Shown here in pieces: positions 25,098 through 33,472 of a stretch of DNA of 64,000 nucleotides. A program made the position numbers and the translations under genes. Origin of the DNA: Thermoproteota archaeon (GTDB lineage: Archaea; Korarchaeota; Korarchaeia; Korarchaeales; Korarchaeaceae); NCBI GenBank assembly GCA_027491415.1, contig JAOZFH010000025.1, positions 1 through 64,000 on the forward strand, given 5' to 3'. Numbering within the stretch: position 1 is the stretch's first letter; the number at the start of each line of letters is the position of its first letter. Under the pieces are notes generated by a model. That model was not told the origin of the DNA, searched no databases, and was given only the letters and a program-made list of their open reading frames with translations.

Positions 25098-27287
25098 ATG
25101 GGGAAGGTCCTCGTAATCACCGAGAAGCCCAGGGTGGCCCAGAAGATAGCGCAGATCCTGGGTGAAGGGAGCGCCAAGTCGGAGAAGAGGGGCAGGGTGA
25201 CCCTGTATCGATTCGAGAGGGATGGCGAGGAGTGGGTCGTTGTCCCCGCATCTGGACACGTCTTGGAGCTTGACTTTCCCGACTCAAAGAAGGAGTGGAC
25301 CTTCCCCGTGATACACCCCCCGGAGGAGCTCGTGTTTCGACCCATCCGGTCAAAGTCCGCTTATCTGAGGGTTATCCGCGAGGAGGGCAGGGACGCTGAC
25401 CGGATCATCGTCGCCACCGACTTGGACACGGAGGGCTCTGCCATAGGACTGGAGATCGTTCGATACTTGGGCTGGGAGGGCGAGAAAGAGATACTGAGGG
25501 CCGAGTTCTCCGCCCTCACCCCAGAGGCGATAGAGAGGGCCTTCGCCGATCTGAGGCCCTTCGACTACCCTAGGGCGAACGCCGGATGGGCCAGGAGGGT
25601 TCTCGACCTCGAGTGGGGGGCCAACGTGACGCGCGCTCTCACGCTGTCTACGAGGGAGCACAGCTGGGTTAAGGTTCTCTCCGGTGGGAGAGTCCAGAGC
25701 CCGGCCTTGGCCCTGATAGTCAAGAGGGAGGAGGAGATAAGGAACTTCGTTCCACGCAAGTACTACGTAGTCACCGCCACCTTCGAGACGCCCAGGGGGG
25801 AGACTTTCGAGGCCGTCGCCCTACCCCCCAAAGGACAGGACAGGATCTGGGACAGGGAGCTGGCCGAGAAGATAAGGGAGGATGTCCTAAACGAGTTTGG
25901 CCTGGCCAAGGTCAGCGCAAGGGAGGTCAGCGTCCCTCCCCCGCCCCCGTTCAACGGCACCGACATGCAGGTGGAGGTCAGCAGGATCACCGGCCTGACG
26001 CCGAGACAGATAGCCGACAGGACAAGGGGGATCGCTCAGCAACTCTATGAGGCCGGCTTGATCAGCTACATCGGCACTGAGAGTCAGAAGTACCCAAAGG
26101 AGTGGGGCAGGAAGGAGTTCGAGGCGATGGTCAGGGTGATCCAGAGATGGGAGCCGCTCAGGGACGTGGCAGAGTGGGTGCTGAAGAACATGAGGCCCAG
26201 GCCTGTGGAGGGAAGGAAGGACGACCCAGCTCACCCCTGCATACATGTGGTCGGTGCCCCCAAGGGGCCCGACGACCTGCCCACCAAGAGGCACGCTAGG
26301 GTCTACGAGGTCATAGCCAGGAGGGTCCTCGCCACGCTCTCGCCAGACGGCAGGGACAGGAGGACCAGGGTAGACGTGGAGGTAAGGGGGCACCCCTTCA
26401 GGGCCGCGGGCAGGGTGATCCTCGAGCGGGGATGGAGGCGGGTCTACCCTTACGCGAAAGCCGAGGAGAGGGAGCTTCCGAGGGTCGAGAGCGGGGAGAG
26501 GCTGAGGTGCGTCGACGTCAGGATCGAGGAGAAGGAGACCCAACCTCCCCCCCGCTACACCCCCAGGAGCCTGATCAGGGAGATGGAGAGGCTGGGCCTG
26601 GGGACCAAGAACACGAGGGCTCAGATCCTCGACATACTCAGGGAGAGGGGGTACGTGGAGGGCAAGAGCTTTAAACCAACGCCCATCGGAGAGGCCGTGG
26701 TCAGAGCCCTGGAGAAGAGCGTTCCGGAGATAGTGAGCCCTGAGCTGACGGCTCAGCTTGACAGGGCCATGCAGGAGATAGAGCTGGGGAGAATGGACCA
26801 CCGGGAGTTCCTCCGGAGCACGCTGAAGAGGCTGGAGGAGATCGCGAGTGAGTTCGAGCAGCGAGGCCTCGAGCTGGGCCAGTCGCTGGCCGAGGCCCTG
26901 AGGGCCCACAGGCGCGCGTCGCGCGAGGTGGGTACGTGCCCCAGGTGTGGGTCCCCCCTGGTCATCCGCAGGTCCAGGTATGGCAGGTTCGTCTCCTGCT
27001 CGGCCTACCCGGAGTGTGACGTGAAGTACAACCTTTATCCCGGCGAGGAGGTCCTGACCGAAGCCTGCGTTTGCGGGCTGCCGCTCGTCAGGGGCAGGGT
27101 CCGCACCAAGTCAGGGAGGACTCTCCAGTACCTTCGGTGCCTTGGCAACTGCGACCAGACCCCTCTGCGGTGCAGGGAGTGTGGAGCCCCGGCGGTGCCC
27201 AGGAAGGGCAGGTACGGGGTCTTCATCGCATGCACCCAGTGCGAGAAGGTGAACTACTTCCTGGTCAGGAGGCGCAGGCCCAGCTGA
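25098..27287 (+). CDS. topA: DNA topoisomerase I, type IA
   Basis: The 729-aa protein starts with the Toprim domain (VLVITEKPRVAQKIA, then ATDLDTEGSAIG with the metal-binding acidic residues). The cleavage/religation domain follows with active-site Tyr in GLISYIGTES, then PTPIGEAVVRAL. The C-terminal part holds zinc ribbons (CPRCGSPLVIRRSRYGRF, CVCGLPL, CRECGAPAV). It relaxes negatively supercoiled DNA by single-strand passage. In most homologues the region after the tyrosine reads SYPRTDS; here it is SYIGTES, with the basic residue missing. The ATG has CTTAAAT 26-32 bp upstream. Confidence 0.93.
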   Translation: MGKVLVITEKPRVAQKIAQILGEGSAKSEKRGRVTLYRFERDGEEWVVVPASGHVLELDFPDSKKEWTFPVIHPPEELVFRPIRSKSAYLRVIREEGRDADRIIVATDLDTEGSAIGLEIVRYLGWEGEKEILRAEFSALTPEAIERAFADLRPFDYPRANAGWARRVLDLEWGANVTRALTLSTREHSWVKVLSGGRVQSPALALIVKREEEIRNFVPRKYYVVTATFETPRGETFEAVALPPKGQDRIWDRELAEKIREDVLNEFGLAKVSAREVSVPPPPPFNGTDMQVEVSRITGLTPRQIADRTRGIAQQLYEAGLISYIGTESQKYPKEWGRKEFEAMVRVIQRWEPLRDVAEWVLKNMRPRPVEGRKDDPAHPCIHVVGAPKGPDDLPTKRHARVYEVIARRVLATLSPDGRDRRTRVDVEVRGHPFRAAGRVILERGWRRVYPYAKAEERELPRVESGERLRCVDVRIEEKETQPPPRYTPRSLIREMERLGLGTKNTRAQILDILRERGYVEGKSFKPTPIGEAVVRALEKSVPEIVSPELTAQLDRAMQEIELGRMDHREFLRSTLKRLEEIASEFEQRGLELGQSLAEALRAHRRASREVGTCPRCGSPLVIRRSRYGRFVSCSAYPECDVKYNLYPGEEVLTEACVCGLPLVRGRVRTKSGRTLQYLRCLGNCDQTPLRCRECGAPAVPRKGRYGVFIACTQCEKVNYFLVRRRRPS

Positions 27288-27335
27288 TCAGATGGATCCG
27301 CCGGGATTGGGGGGCAAAGGGGAGGGGAAGGGTGG

Positions 27336-28691
27336 TTAGACCCCCTTCATCCACGTCTGGACCTCGTTAAAGAGGGCCCTTTCCTCGGCGTACCACCTCT
27401 CGAACCCCTCTGGAGAATCTGGGAAGCTAGAGTACAGCTCGACGGCCCTGTCCATGTACTCCTTTACCTTCACCAGCTGCCTAAGCACGGAAGGCCTTCT
27501 GAGGAGCTTCAGGCCAGAAGAGACCCGCCGGACTGTGTCGGACGCCAGCCTGCCCCTCGATCCTATGTCGTAGATGTCCTCGCCTGACACCACGCCGGAG
27601 GATATGATGAAGTCGAGGTCGTCGTTGGTGAGCCTCTGCAGGTAGAGCCTGAGCACGTCAAGCCCGGCTTGCTTGGCCCCGTAGAGCTTGTGGTACCTCT
27701 TGTGGTAGCTCCAGAGGCCGGCCACGGTGAAGTCACCCCTCTCGCTCGCCTCCAGGACTGCCTCCGCCGCGGCCTTTGCGCCCAGCATGCTGGGCCCGAT
27801 ACCGCCGCCGTGGATTGGGTTGGCCGCGCAGATGGCATCCCCGACGGCCAAGAACCCGTTCCAGGCCATGCAGGGGACTGTTCTCCTGGTCGGGACGACG
27901 CCCCCGCCCACGTGCAGCCTCCGGCTCACCCTATACCGCGGCTCGAGGACCTCCTCGTACACCCTTCTGGGGTTCGGGTTGCCGGGTATGGCCTGGACCC
28001 CCAGCCCGAGGTTGATGTAATTCCCGCCCTTGTGGAAGGACCACCAGTACCCTCCAGGCGCTATCTCTACGTTGAGATAGATCACGGCGTAGCCCCTCTC
28101 CCTCTCCGGCACCTCCTCAACCTCTATCTCTCCCCTGTAGGCTGCGATGAGATCTTCCTTAGGCACCCTGTAGGAGACCCACCAGCCCTCTGGGAGCTTG
28201 CTCCTGAGGGTCGCCGTGGCGCCGGTGGCGTCGATCACCACGCTGGACCTAATCTCAAAGACCTTCCTTCCCCTGAGATCTCGCACCTTCACGCCGACCA
28301 CATTCGAGCCCTCGACGAGGGGCTCGAAGGCGTGGTGCTCGCCGAAGAACTCTGCGCCAGCCTGCTCAGCTATAGAGAGGAGCCTCTGTCCGAAGTGATA
28401 CCTGTTCAGGGCGTAGCCCTCTCCCTCCACGATGATGACATCCCTCTCGTTGGGCGCGAAGACCTTTACGCCCCGGAACTTCCCCTCGACCTCAGGTCCG
28501 GTGGGGTGGGGTATCCCGACCCTGTCAAAGTGCCGGACATCTATGGCGTCCCCGCAGACCTTGTCGCCCACACCCTCCCTGGGCTTCATGTCCAGCAGAG
28601 CCACCTTGAGCCCGCCCTTTGCCAAGAAGTAGGCGGCCGTGGCACCTGCGGACCCAGCCCCGGCCACCACCACGTCGTACCTCTCGGCCAT
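27336..28691 (-). CDS. Geranylgeranyl reductase-like FAD-dependent oxidoreductase
   Basis: The 451-aa protein has an N-terminal dinucleotide-binding GAGSAGATAAYFLAKGG, VCGDAIDVR in the position of the conserved KxCGG loop, and AVGDAICAANPIHGGGI for FAD binding in the second half. It belongs to the archaeal geranylgeranyl reductase family, which saturates isoprenoid chains of membrane lipids or quinones. A second paralogue follows on the other strand (29263). The ATG is 38 bp downstream of a palindromic TATA element also facing the HxlR-like regulator. Confidence 0.85.
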   Translation of the reverse strand: MAERYDVVVAGAGSAGATAAYFLAKGGLKVALLDMKPREGVGDKVCGDAIDVRHFDRVGIPHPTGPEVEGKFRGVKVFAPNERDVIIVEGEGYALNRYHFGQRLLSIAEQAGAEFFGEHHAFEPLVEGSNVVGVKVRDLRGRKVFEIRSSVVIDATGATATLRSKLPEGWWVSYRVPKEDLIAAYRGEIEVEEVPERERGYAVIYLNVEIAPGGYWWSFHKGGNYINLGLGVQAIPGNPNPRRVYEEVLEPRYRVSRRLHVGGGVVPTRRTVPCMAWNGFLAVGDAICAANPIHGGGIGPSMLGAKAAAEAVLEASERGDFTVAGLWSYHKRYHKLYGAKQAGLDVLRLYLQRLTNDDLDFIISSGVVSGEDIYDIGSRGRLASDTVRRVSSGLKLLRRPSVLRQLVKVKEYMDRAVELYSSFPDSPEGFERWYAEERALFNEVQTWMKGV

Positions 28692-28729
28692 GTCATCACC
28701 CGGTGCGCGTGGGGCACCAGGTGCGCCAT

Positions 28730-28737
28730 CTTATAAG
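28730..28737. promoter_or_regulatory. Palindromic TATA element between flavoprotein and HxlR-type regulator
   Basis: CTTATAAG reads the same on both strands. It lies 32-39 bp before ATG 28769 on the plus strand and 39-46 bp before ATG 28691 on the minus strand, so it may start both transcripts with short leaders. Confidence 0.5.
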
Positions 28738-28768
28738 GGAGAGGTGAGGGCGGCGTCACCTGGTCCGG

Positions 28769-29215
28769 ATGACGGAACCTGGGTGGGCCGACTCGATCAT
28801 GGCCCTCGTAGAGGCCAAGATCGAGCACACGGTCAGGGGGATAGAGGAGACCCTCAGGCAGGTCTTGGAGAGGCGCGGGGTGAGCAGGGAGGAGCTCGTT
28901 TCCGCATTGGAGAGGCTTCAGGAGGGGTTCTCCCTGCTGTCCCAGCGCTGGGTGCTGCCGGTGATGATAGTCCTGCTCCTGGGGGGAGAGCAGAGGTTCA
29001 GCTCCCTCAAGAGGACCCTCGGCATTGGGTCTAGGGTGCTCACCGACAAGCTGAAGGCCCTGGAGCGCGCCGGCTTGGTGGTGAGGAGGGTCGAGCCCGG
29101 TCCCCCCATCTCGACATGGTACTCCCTGACGCCGCGCGGGAGGGAGATGGCCCTGCTGGCGATACCCCTCCTCTACCGGGCTGCGGCGACTCCGACCACG
29201 CCCGCGGACGGATAG
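28769..29215 (+). CDS. HxlR-type winged-helix transcriptional regulator
   Basis: The 148-aa protein has a helical N-terminal part of about 50 residues and then the HxlR domain: SQRWVLPVMIVLLLGG, RFSSLKRTLGIGSRVLTDKLKALERAGLVVRR, and a wing ending WYSLTPRGREM. HxlR regulators bind DNA as dimers and often sense redox or aldehyde stress. It lies between two geranylgeranyl-reductase-like genes and may control one or both. The divergent arrangement with the gene at 27336 supports that. Confidence 0.82.
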   Translation: MTEPGWADSIMALVEAKIEHTVRGIEETLRQVLERRGVSREELVSALERLQEGFSLLSQRWVLPVMIVLLLGGEQRFSSLKRTLGIGSRVLTDKLKALERAGLVVRRVEPGPPISTWYSLTPRGREMALLAIPLLYRAAATPTTPADG

Positions 29216-29262
29216 GAGGCCAAGAGGCGGAAAGTTTTATCTATGCCCCCCTCGGGAGGAGG

Positions 29263-30519
29263 GTGCCCCTCTACGACGTCATTGTCGTTGGCGCAGGTCC
29301 TTCTGGCTCTACGGCGGCCAGGCTGCTCTCAGAGAGTGGCTTTCGAGTCCTCCTGATTGAGAGGGCGCGCCACCCCAGGAGGAAGGTCTGCGGGGGAGCG
29401 CTGTCCCTGAGGGCGGTCCGGCGCTACGGCATTCCCATAGAAGAGGCCGCCGAGATAAGGGACGTCTTCCTGTGGGGACCAGGCGGAGCGGAAGTGGTTG
29501 TCCCCTCCGACAGGCCAGTCGGGTACCTCATGCCAAGGGAGAGGTTGGACGAGATTCTCTTCAGGAGGGCCCTCGAGTCCGGCGCGGAGGCCGCTCAGGG
29601 AGAGGCGGTCGTCAACGTGGATGTGTCCGGCGAGGGGGTGCTCGTGACGACGACGGGGGGCAGGTACTCGGCGAGGGCGGTGGTGGGCGCCGACGGCTTT
29701 GCCTCGAGGGTGAGAGAGTCTCTGGGCCTGACTCCGCGTGGGTGGTTCACCGATAACGCCTTCTGCCCCGTCTGCTACGTCCCCCTGGACTCAGCCGGGG
29801 AGCTGGCGGGAGACGCGGAATTCTACCTAGGCGTCTACGGCGAGGGATACGCGTGGATATTCAAGCACCGAGACCACCTGAACATCGGGATAGGGACCTT
29901 CTTGAGGAACTACAAGTCTCACCCGGCCACTCTCCTGGTCGAGTTCCTCCAACGGCACTCTGAGGCCTCCTCTAGGGTACTGGAGCCCCCCCAAGAGTCC
30001 AGGATCGTCGGCTCCTATATCCCATACAACGGCGCCATCCCAAAGACGTACTCGGAGAGGGCCCTCCTGGTCGGAGATTCAGCCGGTTTCGTCAGCACAC
30101 TGACCGGGGAGGGGATCTACCACGCCATGCTGTCCTCCGAGCTGGCCGTCGACGTCCTCTCAAGGTCCTTGGAGGAGGGGGATCTATCGGAAGAGCGGCT
30201 CTCCGAGTATCAGAGGAGGTGGCTGCAGGAGCCCGAGCTCGGTGAGATGCTCGCGTACGGGAAGCTCCTGAGAAACCTCCTTTTCAAAGATCCCAGGCTG
30301 CTCTCGAGAGTCCTCAAGGCCGCCTCCGAGGACGCGGAGCTGGCTAGACTGATAAGGGACATAGTGTTCGGCCTCAAGGGATACAAGGCAGGCGCCTGGG
30401 AGCTAGCGAGGAGGATACCGCTTCGTGTGGCAATGGACATGCTCCTGCTTGCTCCGGGGGACGTCTTCAGGCTTGCCGCCGGATCCTCCAGCCCATTCTT
30501 CGGGGGTGGTAAGGTCTGA
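29263..30519 (+). CDS. Geranylgeranyl reductase-like flavoprotein, second copy
   Basis: The 418-aa protein has VIVVGAGPSGSTAARLL, the KVCGGALS loop, GADGFASRVRESL and LVGDSAGFVSTLTGEGIYHA, all typical of the digeranylgeranylglycerophospholipid reductase family. The PxxYxWxFx-like YGEGYAWIFKHRD segment is also present. The GTG at 29263 is preceded at 22-30 bp by AGTTTTATC and directly by GGAGGA. It heads a group of four genes in the same direction (zinc-ribbon protein, V4R-like protein, hexapeptide protein). The substrate, lipid or quinone, is not known. Confidence 0.87.
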   Translation: MPLYDVIVVGAGPSGSTAARLLSESGFRVLLIERARHPRRKVCGGALSLRAVRRYGIPIEEAAEIRDVFLWGPGGAEVVVPSDRPVGYLMPRERLDEILFRRALESGAEAAQGEAVVNVDVSGEGVLVTTTGGRYSARAVVGADGFASRVRESLGLTPRGWFTDNAFCPVCYVPLDSAGELAGDAEFYLGVYGEGYAWIFKHRDHLNIGIGTFLRNYKSHPATLLVEFLQRHSEASSRVLEPPQESRIVGSYIPYNGAIPKTYSERALLVGDSAGFVSTLTGEGIYHAMLSSELAVDVLSRSLEEGDLSEERLSEYQRRWLQEPELGEMLAYGKLLRNLLFKDPRLLSRVLKAASEDAELARLIRDIVFGLKGYKAGAWELARRIPLRVAMDMLLLAPGDVFRLAAGSSSPFFGGGKV

Positions 30520-30941
30520 GGCTCAAGATCTCCTGTCCTAGGTGCGGAAGGGAGGAGGACCTCGGAGATCCCGAGAGGCTCGCGACCAAGGCGCTCGAGT
30601 CCCCAGCCAAAGTCGCGGTGGTGGCCCTGGATCACGGGAGTCACATCCTCTTGGTGATGGTGGACGAGAGGGGTCAGGTGGTGGGCACCGAGGTCTCAGA
30701 GAGGGCCTCGGCCGGCGGGGTTTTGGACCGGATCCGGATCAGGCCCCTCCCGTCCAAGAATCCCCCGAGCTTGGACGCCCTCTCCAGGGACGAGTGGAGG
30801 GTATTTGCCCTATGTGACGGGATCAGGACCACTCACGAGATATCGTCGATCCTCGGGATTCCCGAGGGGATGGTCCGCCTCATAGTGGAGTCCCTCAGGG
30901 CGAGGGGCTACCTGTCCGACGTGGTGGTGGAGGTGGGTTGA
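30516..30941 (+). CDS. Zinc-ribbon/winged-helix small protein, probable CTG start
   Basis: Read from CTG 30516, which overlaps the preceding stop as CTGA, the 141-aa product starts MRLKISCPRCGREEDL. It holds one CxxC knuckle, a beta-rich middle (VAVVALDHGSHILLVMVDERG) and a winged-helix tail (LCDGIRTTHEISSILGIPEGMVRLIVESLRARGYL). There is no ATG, GTG or TTG in frame before GTG 30618, and starting there would remove the cysteine motif and part of the first strand. G-rich GGGGGTGG lies at 30501-30509. It is coupled to the flavoprotein gene and precedes the V4R-like gene by 1 bp. Confidence 0.6.
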   Translation: MRLKISCPRCGREEDLGDPERLATKALESPAKVAVVALDHGSHILLVMVDERGQVVGTEVSERASAGGVLDRIRIRPLPSKNPPSLDALSRDEWRVFALCDGIRTTHEISSILGIPEGMVRLIVESLRARGYLSDVVVEVG

Positions 30942-30942
30942 G

Positions 30943-31620
30943 TTGATCAGGTCGAGTCCTCTCGCGGTCCTGATAGCCAAGGCCAGGAAGAGGCTGGGAG
31001 GCAGCGTCGTGGACACCTTCACCCTCAACAGGGTCTACATGATGGCCGTGACCGAGATGTCCGAGTCGCACGGACCAGAGGAGAGCGCGAGGAGGCTGTT
31101 CGAGTGGGGCTACGCGATGGGCCACGCGTACCTCCTGAAGCTGGAGAAGGACCTGAAGGCCTACCCGCCCAACCTTCGAACCGTGAGGTTCATAGGAAGG
31201 CTGGCCTGGTACATGTTCTCGGGCAACGACCCGCAGGTTGAGGCCTGGGAGGAGCGGGGCCCGGGAGGCCTGTGGTTTCACCTGAGCATAAGGGACCCGA
31301 AGTCCCCCTGGGCCTCCGGGGTGAGCATGGGGAGGAGGATCTGCCACTACCCGGCCGGGGCCTACGAGGCCGCCGGGAGTACGTTCTTCGCCCTCGTGGA
31401 GGACATGGGACACTACGTCATCTCGAGGGAGACGAAGTGCATAGCCAGGGGGGACGAGCACTGCGAACTCACCTGGGTGGCCGTTCCCAAGTCCGTCCCG
31501 CTGGACGAGGCGATTAGGCGCCTGAGGCCGAGGTTCGGAGATTCGCTCGAGGAAATACCCCCTGAAGTGACCGCGGATCTATACAGGAGGGTGTTCGGTC
31601 GGGCCCCGGGTGGGGAGTGA
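30943..31620 (+). CDS. V4R-domain-like protein
   Basis: The 225-aa protein ends with the V4R/4VR-like pattern EAAGSTFFALVEDMGHYVISRETKCIARGDEHCELTWV. There Cys and His residues could bind a metal or ligand; the N-terminal half is helical and resembles no family I know. V4R domains bind small hydrophobic ligands or sterol-like molecules and occur in regulators and in vesicle-tethering Bet3 relatives. It starts with TTG one base after the zinc-ribbon gene stop, and a G-rich site precedes it. Association with a lipid-modifying flavoprotein suggests a lipid-sensing role, which is inference. Confidence 0.6.
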   Translation: MIRSSPLAVLIAKARKRLGGSVVDTFTLNRVYMMAVTEMSESHGPEESARRLFEWGYAMGHAYLLKLEKDLKAYPPNLRTVRFIGRLAWYMFSGNDPQVEAWEERGPGGLWFHLSIRDPKSPWASGVSMGRRICHYPAGAYEAAGSTFFALVEDMGHYVISRETKCIARGDEHCELTWVAVPKSVPLDEAIRRLRPRFGDSLEEIPPEVTADLYRRVFGRAPGGE

Positions 31621-31638
31621 GGCACGCTGAACCCGCTG

Positions 31639-32151
31639 GTGCCCTTCGGAGACCGCAGGCCCAGGGTTCACCACAGCTCCTTCGTGGATCCGGGCGCCAG
31701 GATCTCCGGGGACGTCGAGATAGGGCCGAGGTGCGCGATCCTCTTTGGCGCGGCGGTTCGAGGGGACGACGAGCCGGTGAGGATACTTGAGCGCTCTGTG
31801 GTCCTCGAGCACGCCCTGATCGAGGCTCCAAGTGGTCACCCGGTCGTGGTGGGCCCTGGAGCCCTGATCTCCCACGGCGCCATAGTCCACGGCGCGGAGG
31901 TTCGGAGGGGGGCTCTCGTCGGGATAGGCGCCATAGTGCTCGACGGCGCCGTCGTCGGGGAGGAGTCGATCGTGGCCGCCGGGGCGGTGGTCCCACCCGG
32001 GAGGGTGGTAGAGCCCGGGTGGCTCGTCGCGGGAATCCCGGCCAGGCCTGTCAGGGATGTCTCCGCTGACGAGAGATCTCGAACCGCCGAAGAGATTGAG
32101 AGGGTCCTGGCAAAGGCGGAGGTCTATAGGAGGCACTTGGAGTGCCCATGA
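31639..32151 (+). CDS. Gamma-carbonic-anhydrase-like hexapeptide protein
   Basis: The 170-aa protein begins FGDRRPRVHHSSFVDPGARISGDVEIG, the usual gamma-CA opening, and continues as a left-handed beta helix of hexapeptide repeats. SHGAIVHGAEV gives two of the three zinc-ligand histidines, and a third could be His in VVLEHALIEA. Such trimers hydrate carbon dioxide or transfer acyl groups. Whether it is catalytic is uncertain because the first ligand does not align exactly with Cam. GTG 31639 is the start; an in-frame CTG lies 3 bp upstream. It is convergent with the PHI gene. Confidence 0.72.
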   Translation: MPFGDRRPRVHHSSFVDPGARISGDVEIGPRCAILFGAAVRGDDEPVRILERSVVLEHALIEAPSGHPVVVGPGALISHGAIVHGAEVRRGALVGIGAIVLDGAVVGEESIVAAGAVVPPGRVVEPGWLVAGIPARPVRDVSADERSRTAEEIERVLAKAEVYRRHLECP

Positions 32152-32157
32152 TGGGCC

Positions 32158-32751
32158 TCACTCCAGACTGGCGTGTCTGCGGGCTATGTCCTCCTCGGTC
32201 TTCCCGAGCCTGCTGGCGAGTTCGGAGACGAGCGCGTCGCAGAAGATCATGGTGGACAGCTCGAAGAGAGTGCCTAGGGGGGTGAGGGGCTCGTGGATTC
32301 CCATTATCTGTCTGGACTCGTAGTCGGTTGTGGTCTCCGGCTTGATTCTACCCCTTATCGTGACGACAACATCCGCGAGCCTTCCTATCGTGGAGTCGGG
32401 GTAGCTCGTGATCGCCGCTATGACGCCGCCCAGCTTCTTGGCCTCTCTGGCTATGGTGCTAGGATAGAGGGTCTCCCCTGAGCCGCTTATCACGATGAGC
32501 AGGTCTCCGGGGTCCATCCTGGGAGTGGTGGTTTCCCCGACCACGTGCACCGAGAAGCCCAGATGCATCAGCCTCATTGCGAACGCTCTGGCCACCAGGC
32601 CGGACCTGCCGGCGCCGACGACGAATATACTCCGGTCACCCAGCGTCCTGAGGATAGCCGCGGCCAGCCTGTCGACCGCCCCCTCGTCCAAGGTGGCGAG
32701 GTTCTCCCTCAGGGTGTCAATCAGCAGGAGCGCCCTCTCTCTGACTCCCAG
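32158..32751 (-). CDS. 6-phospho-3-hexuloisomerase (PHI), non-canonical start
   Basis: This is a SIS-domain protein with FVVGAGRSGLVARAFAMRLMHLG, the HVVGETTTP strand, VISGSGET and a C-terminal RRHASLE, all as in the PHI of Methanocaldococcus. It isomerises 3-hexulose-6-phosphate and fructose-6-phosphate in the RuMP pathway. No ATG, GTG or TTG lies upstream of TTG 32691, and that start would remove about 20 N-terminal residues. CTG 32751 gives 197 aa, with 40 residues before the first strand, as in homologues; ATC 32757 sits exactly 27-28 bp from the TATA box. Confidence 0.88.
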   Translation of the reverse strand: MGVRERALLLIDTLRENLATLDEGAVDRLAAAILRTLGDRSIFVVGAGRSGLVARAFAMRLMHLGFSVHVVGETTTPRMDPGDLLIVISGSGETLYPSTIAREAKKLGGVIAAITSYPDSTIGRLADVVVTIRGRIKPETTTDYESRQIMGIHEPLTPLGTLFELSTMIFCDALVSELASRLGKTEEDIARRHASLE

Positions 32752-32780
32752 GGCGATCCCCTCTGCCCGTCCCGCTCACC

Positions 32781-32789
32781 AAATATATT
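32781..32789. promoter_or_regulatory. Shared TATA box of the divergent HPS and PHI genes
   Basis: AAATATATT is centred 27 bp before the GTG of the synthase gene (32812) and 28 bp before position 32757 on the other strand, where no standard start codon is present. It appears to drive both genes of one pathway. Confidence 0.6.
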
Positions 32790-32811
32790 GTTGCCCCGGC
32801 CGCATTCGGGT

Positions 32812-33438
32812 GTGGAGGTCTTCGTATCCCTGGACGTGGTTGAACTTGGGCGCGCCATAAGGATAGCCCTCGAGGCTTGGAGCGCCGGAATAAGGCACAT
32901 CGAGGTTGGGACCCCGCTCATAAAGTCCGAGGGGGTCCGCGCCATCAGGGCCCTCAGGGAGGCGCTGCCGGAGGCCGTGATATTCGCCGACACGAAAACG
33001 GCCGACGTGGGGTCTTTAGAGGCTCGAATGGCCCTAGAGGCGGGGGCGGACATAATGAGCGTGCTGGGGGCAGCTCCCGACGCCACCATAAGGTCCGCGG
33101 TGGCGGCAGCCCGCGAACTCGGCGGAACCGTTCTAGTGGACAGCTTGGGGCTGGGAGACAGGATCTTCGAGAGGGCAAGGGTCGCCTCGAGGCTGGGCGC
33201 TGAGATGATATGCCTCCACAAGGGCGTAGACGAGGGGGTCTTTTCAGATGAGGGCCTCCTAACCGAGCTCAGGGGTCTCGGCGTAAAGATAGGCGCGGCG
33301 GGCGGACTTGACCCCGAGGGCGTCTCCAAGCTGGTTGGGCTGGCGGACTTCGTCATGGTCGGGAGGTACGTTACCGGCAGTGAGGACCCCAGGGGGGCGG
33401 CCGCTCGGGTGCTGGAGGCGGCTCGCAACTCACGTTAG
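32812..33438 (+). CDS. 3-hexulose-6-phosphate synthase (HPS)
   Basis: The 208-aa TIM-barrel protein belongs to the orotidine decarboxylase/HPS superfamily: SLDVVELGRAIRIA, GTPLIKSEG, then DTKTADVGSLEARMALEAGADIMSVLG, which carries the KxxD metal/catalytic motif of HPS. It condenses formaldehyde with ribulose-5-phosphate; run backwards it makes ribulose-5-phosphate from hexulose in archaea without a pentose phosphate route. The GTG is leaderless at 27 bp from a TATA box. The partner isomerase is the divergent gene. Some archaea have fused versions; here they are separate. Confidence 0.9.
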   Translation: MEVFVSLDVVELGRAIRIALEAWSAGIRHIEVGTPLIKSEGVRAIRALREALPEAVIFADTKTADVGSLEARMALEAGADIMSVLGAAPDATIRSAVAAARELGGTVLVDSLGLGDRIFERARVASRLGAEMICLHKGVDEGVFSDEGLLTELRGLGVKIGAAGGLDPEGVSKLVGLADFVMVGRYVTGSEDPRGAAARVLEAARNSR

Positions 33439-33472
33439 CTCTCACCGCACACCTGACGAGAGATCTGCTCTC

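Noticed and set aside
25887-26909. A long minus-strand frame opposite the topoisomerase gene
   Set aside because: It is the complement of a well-conserved coding region and has a composition typical of shadow frames in GC-rich DNA.
27669-28736. Plus-strand frame of 355 codons opposite the flavoprotein
   Set aside because: It is opposite a complete geranylgeranyl-reductase-like gene and has no recognisable motif.
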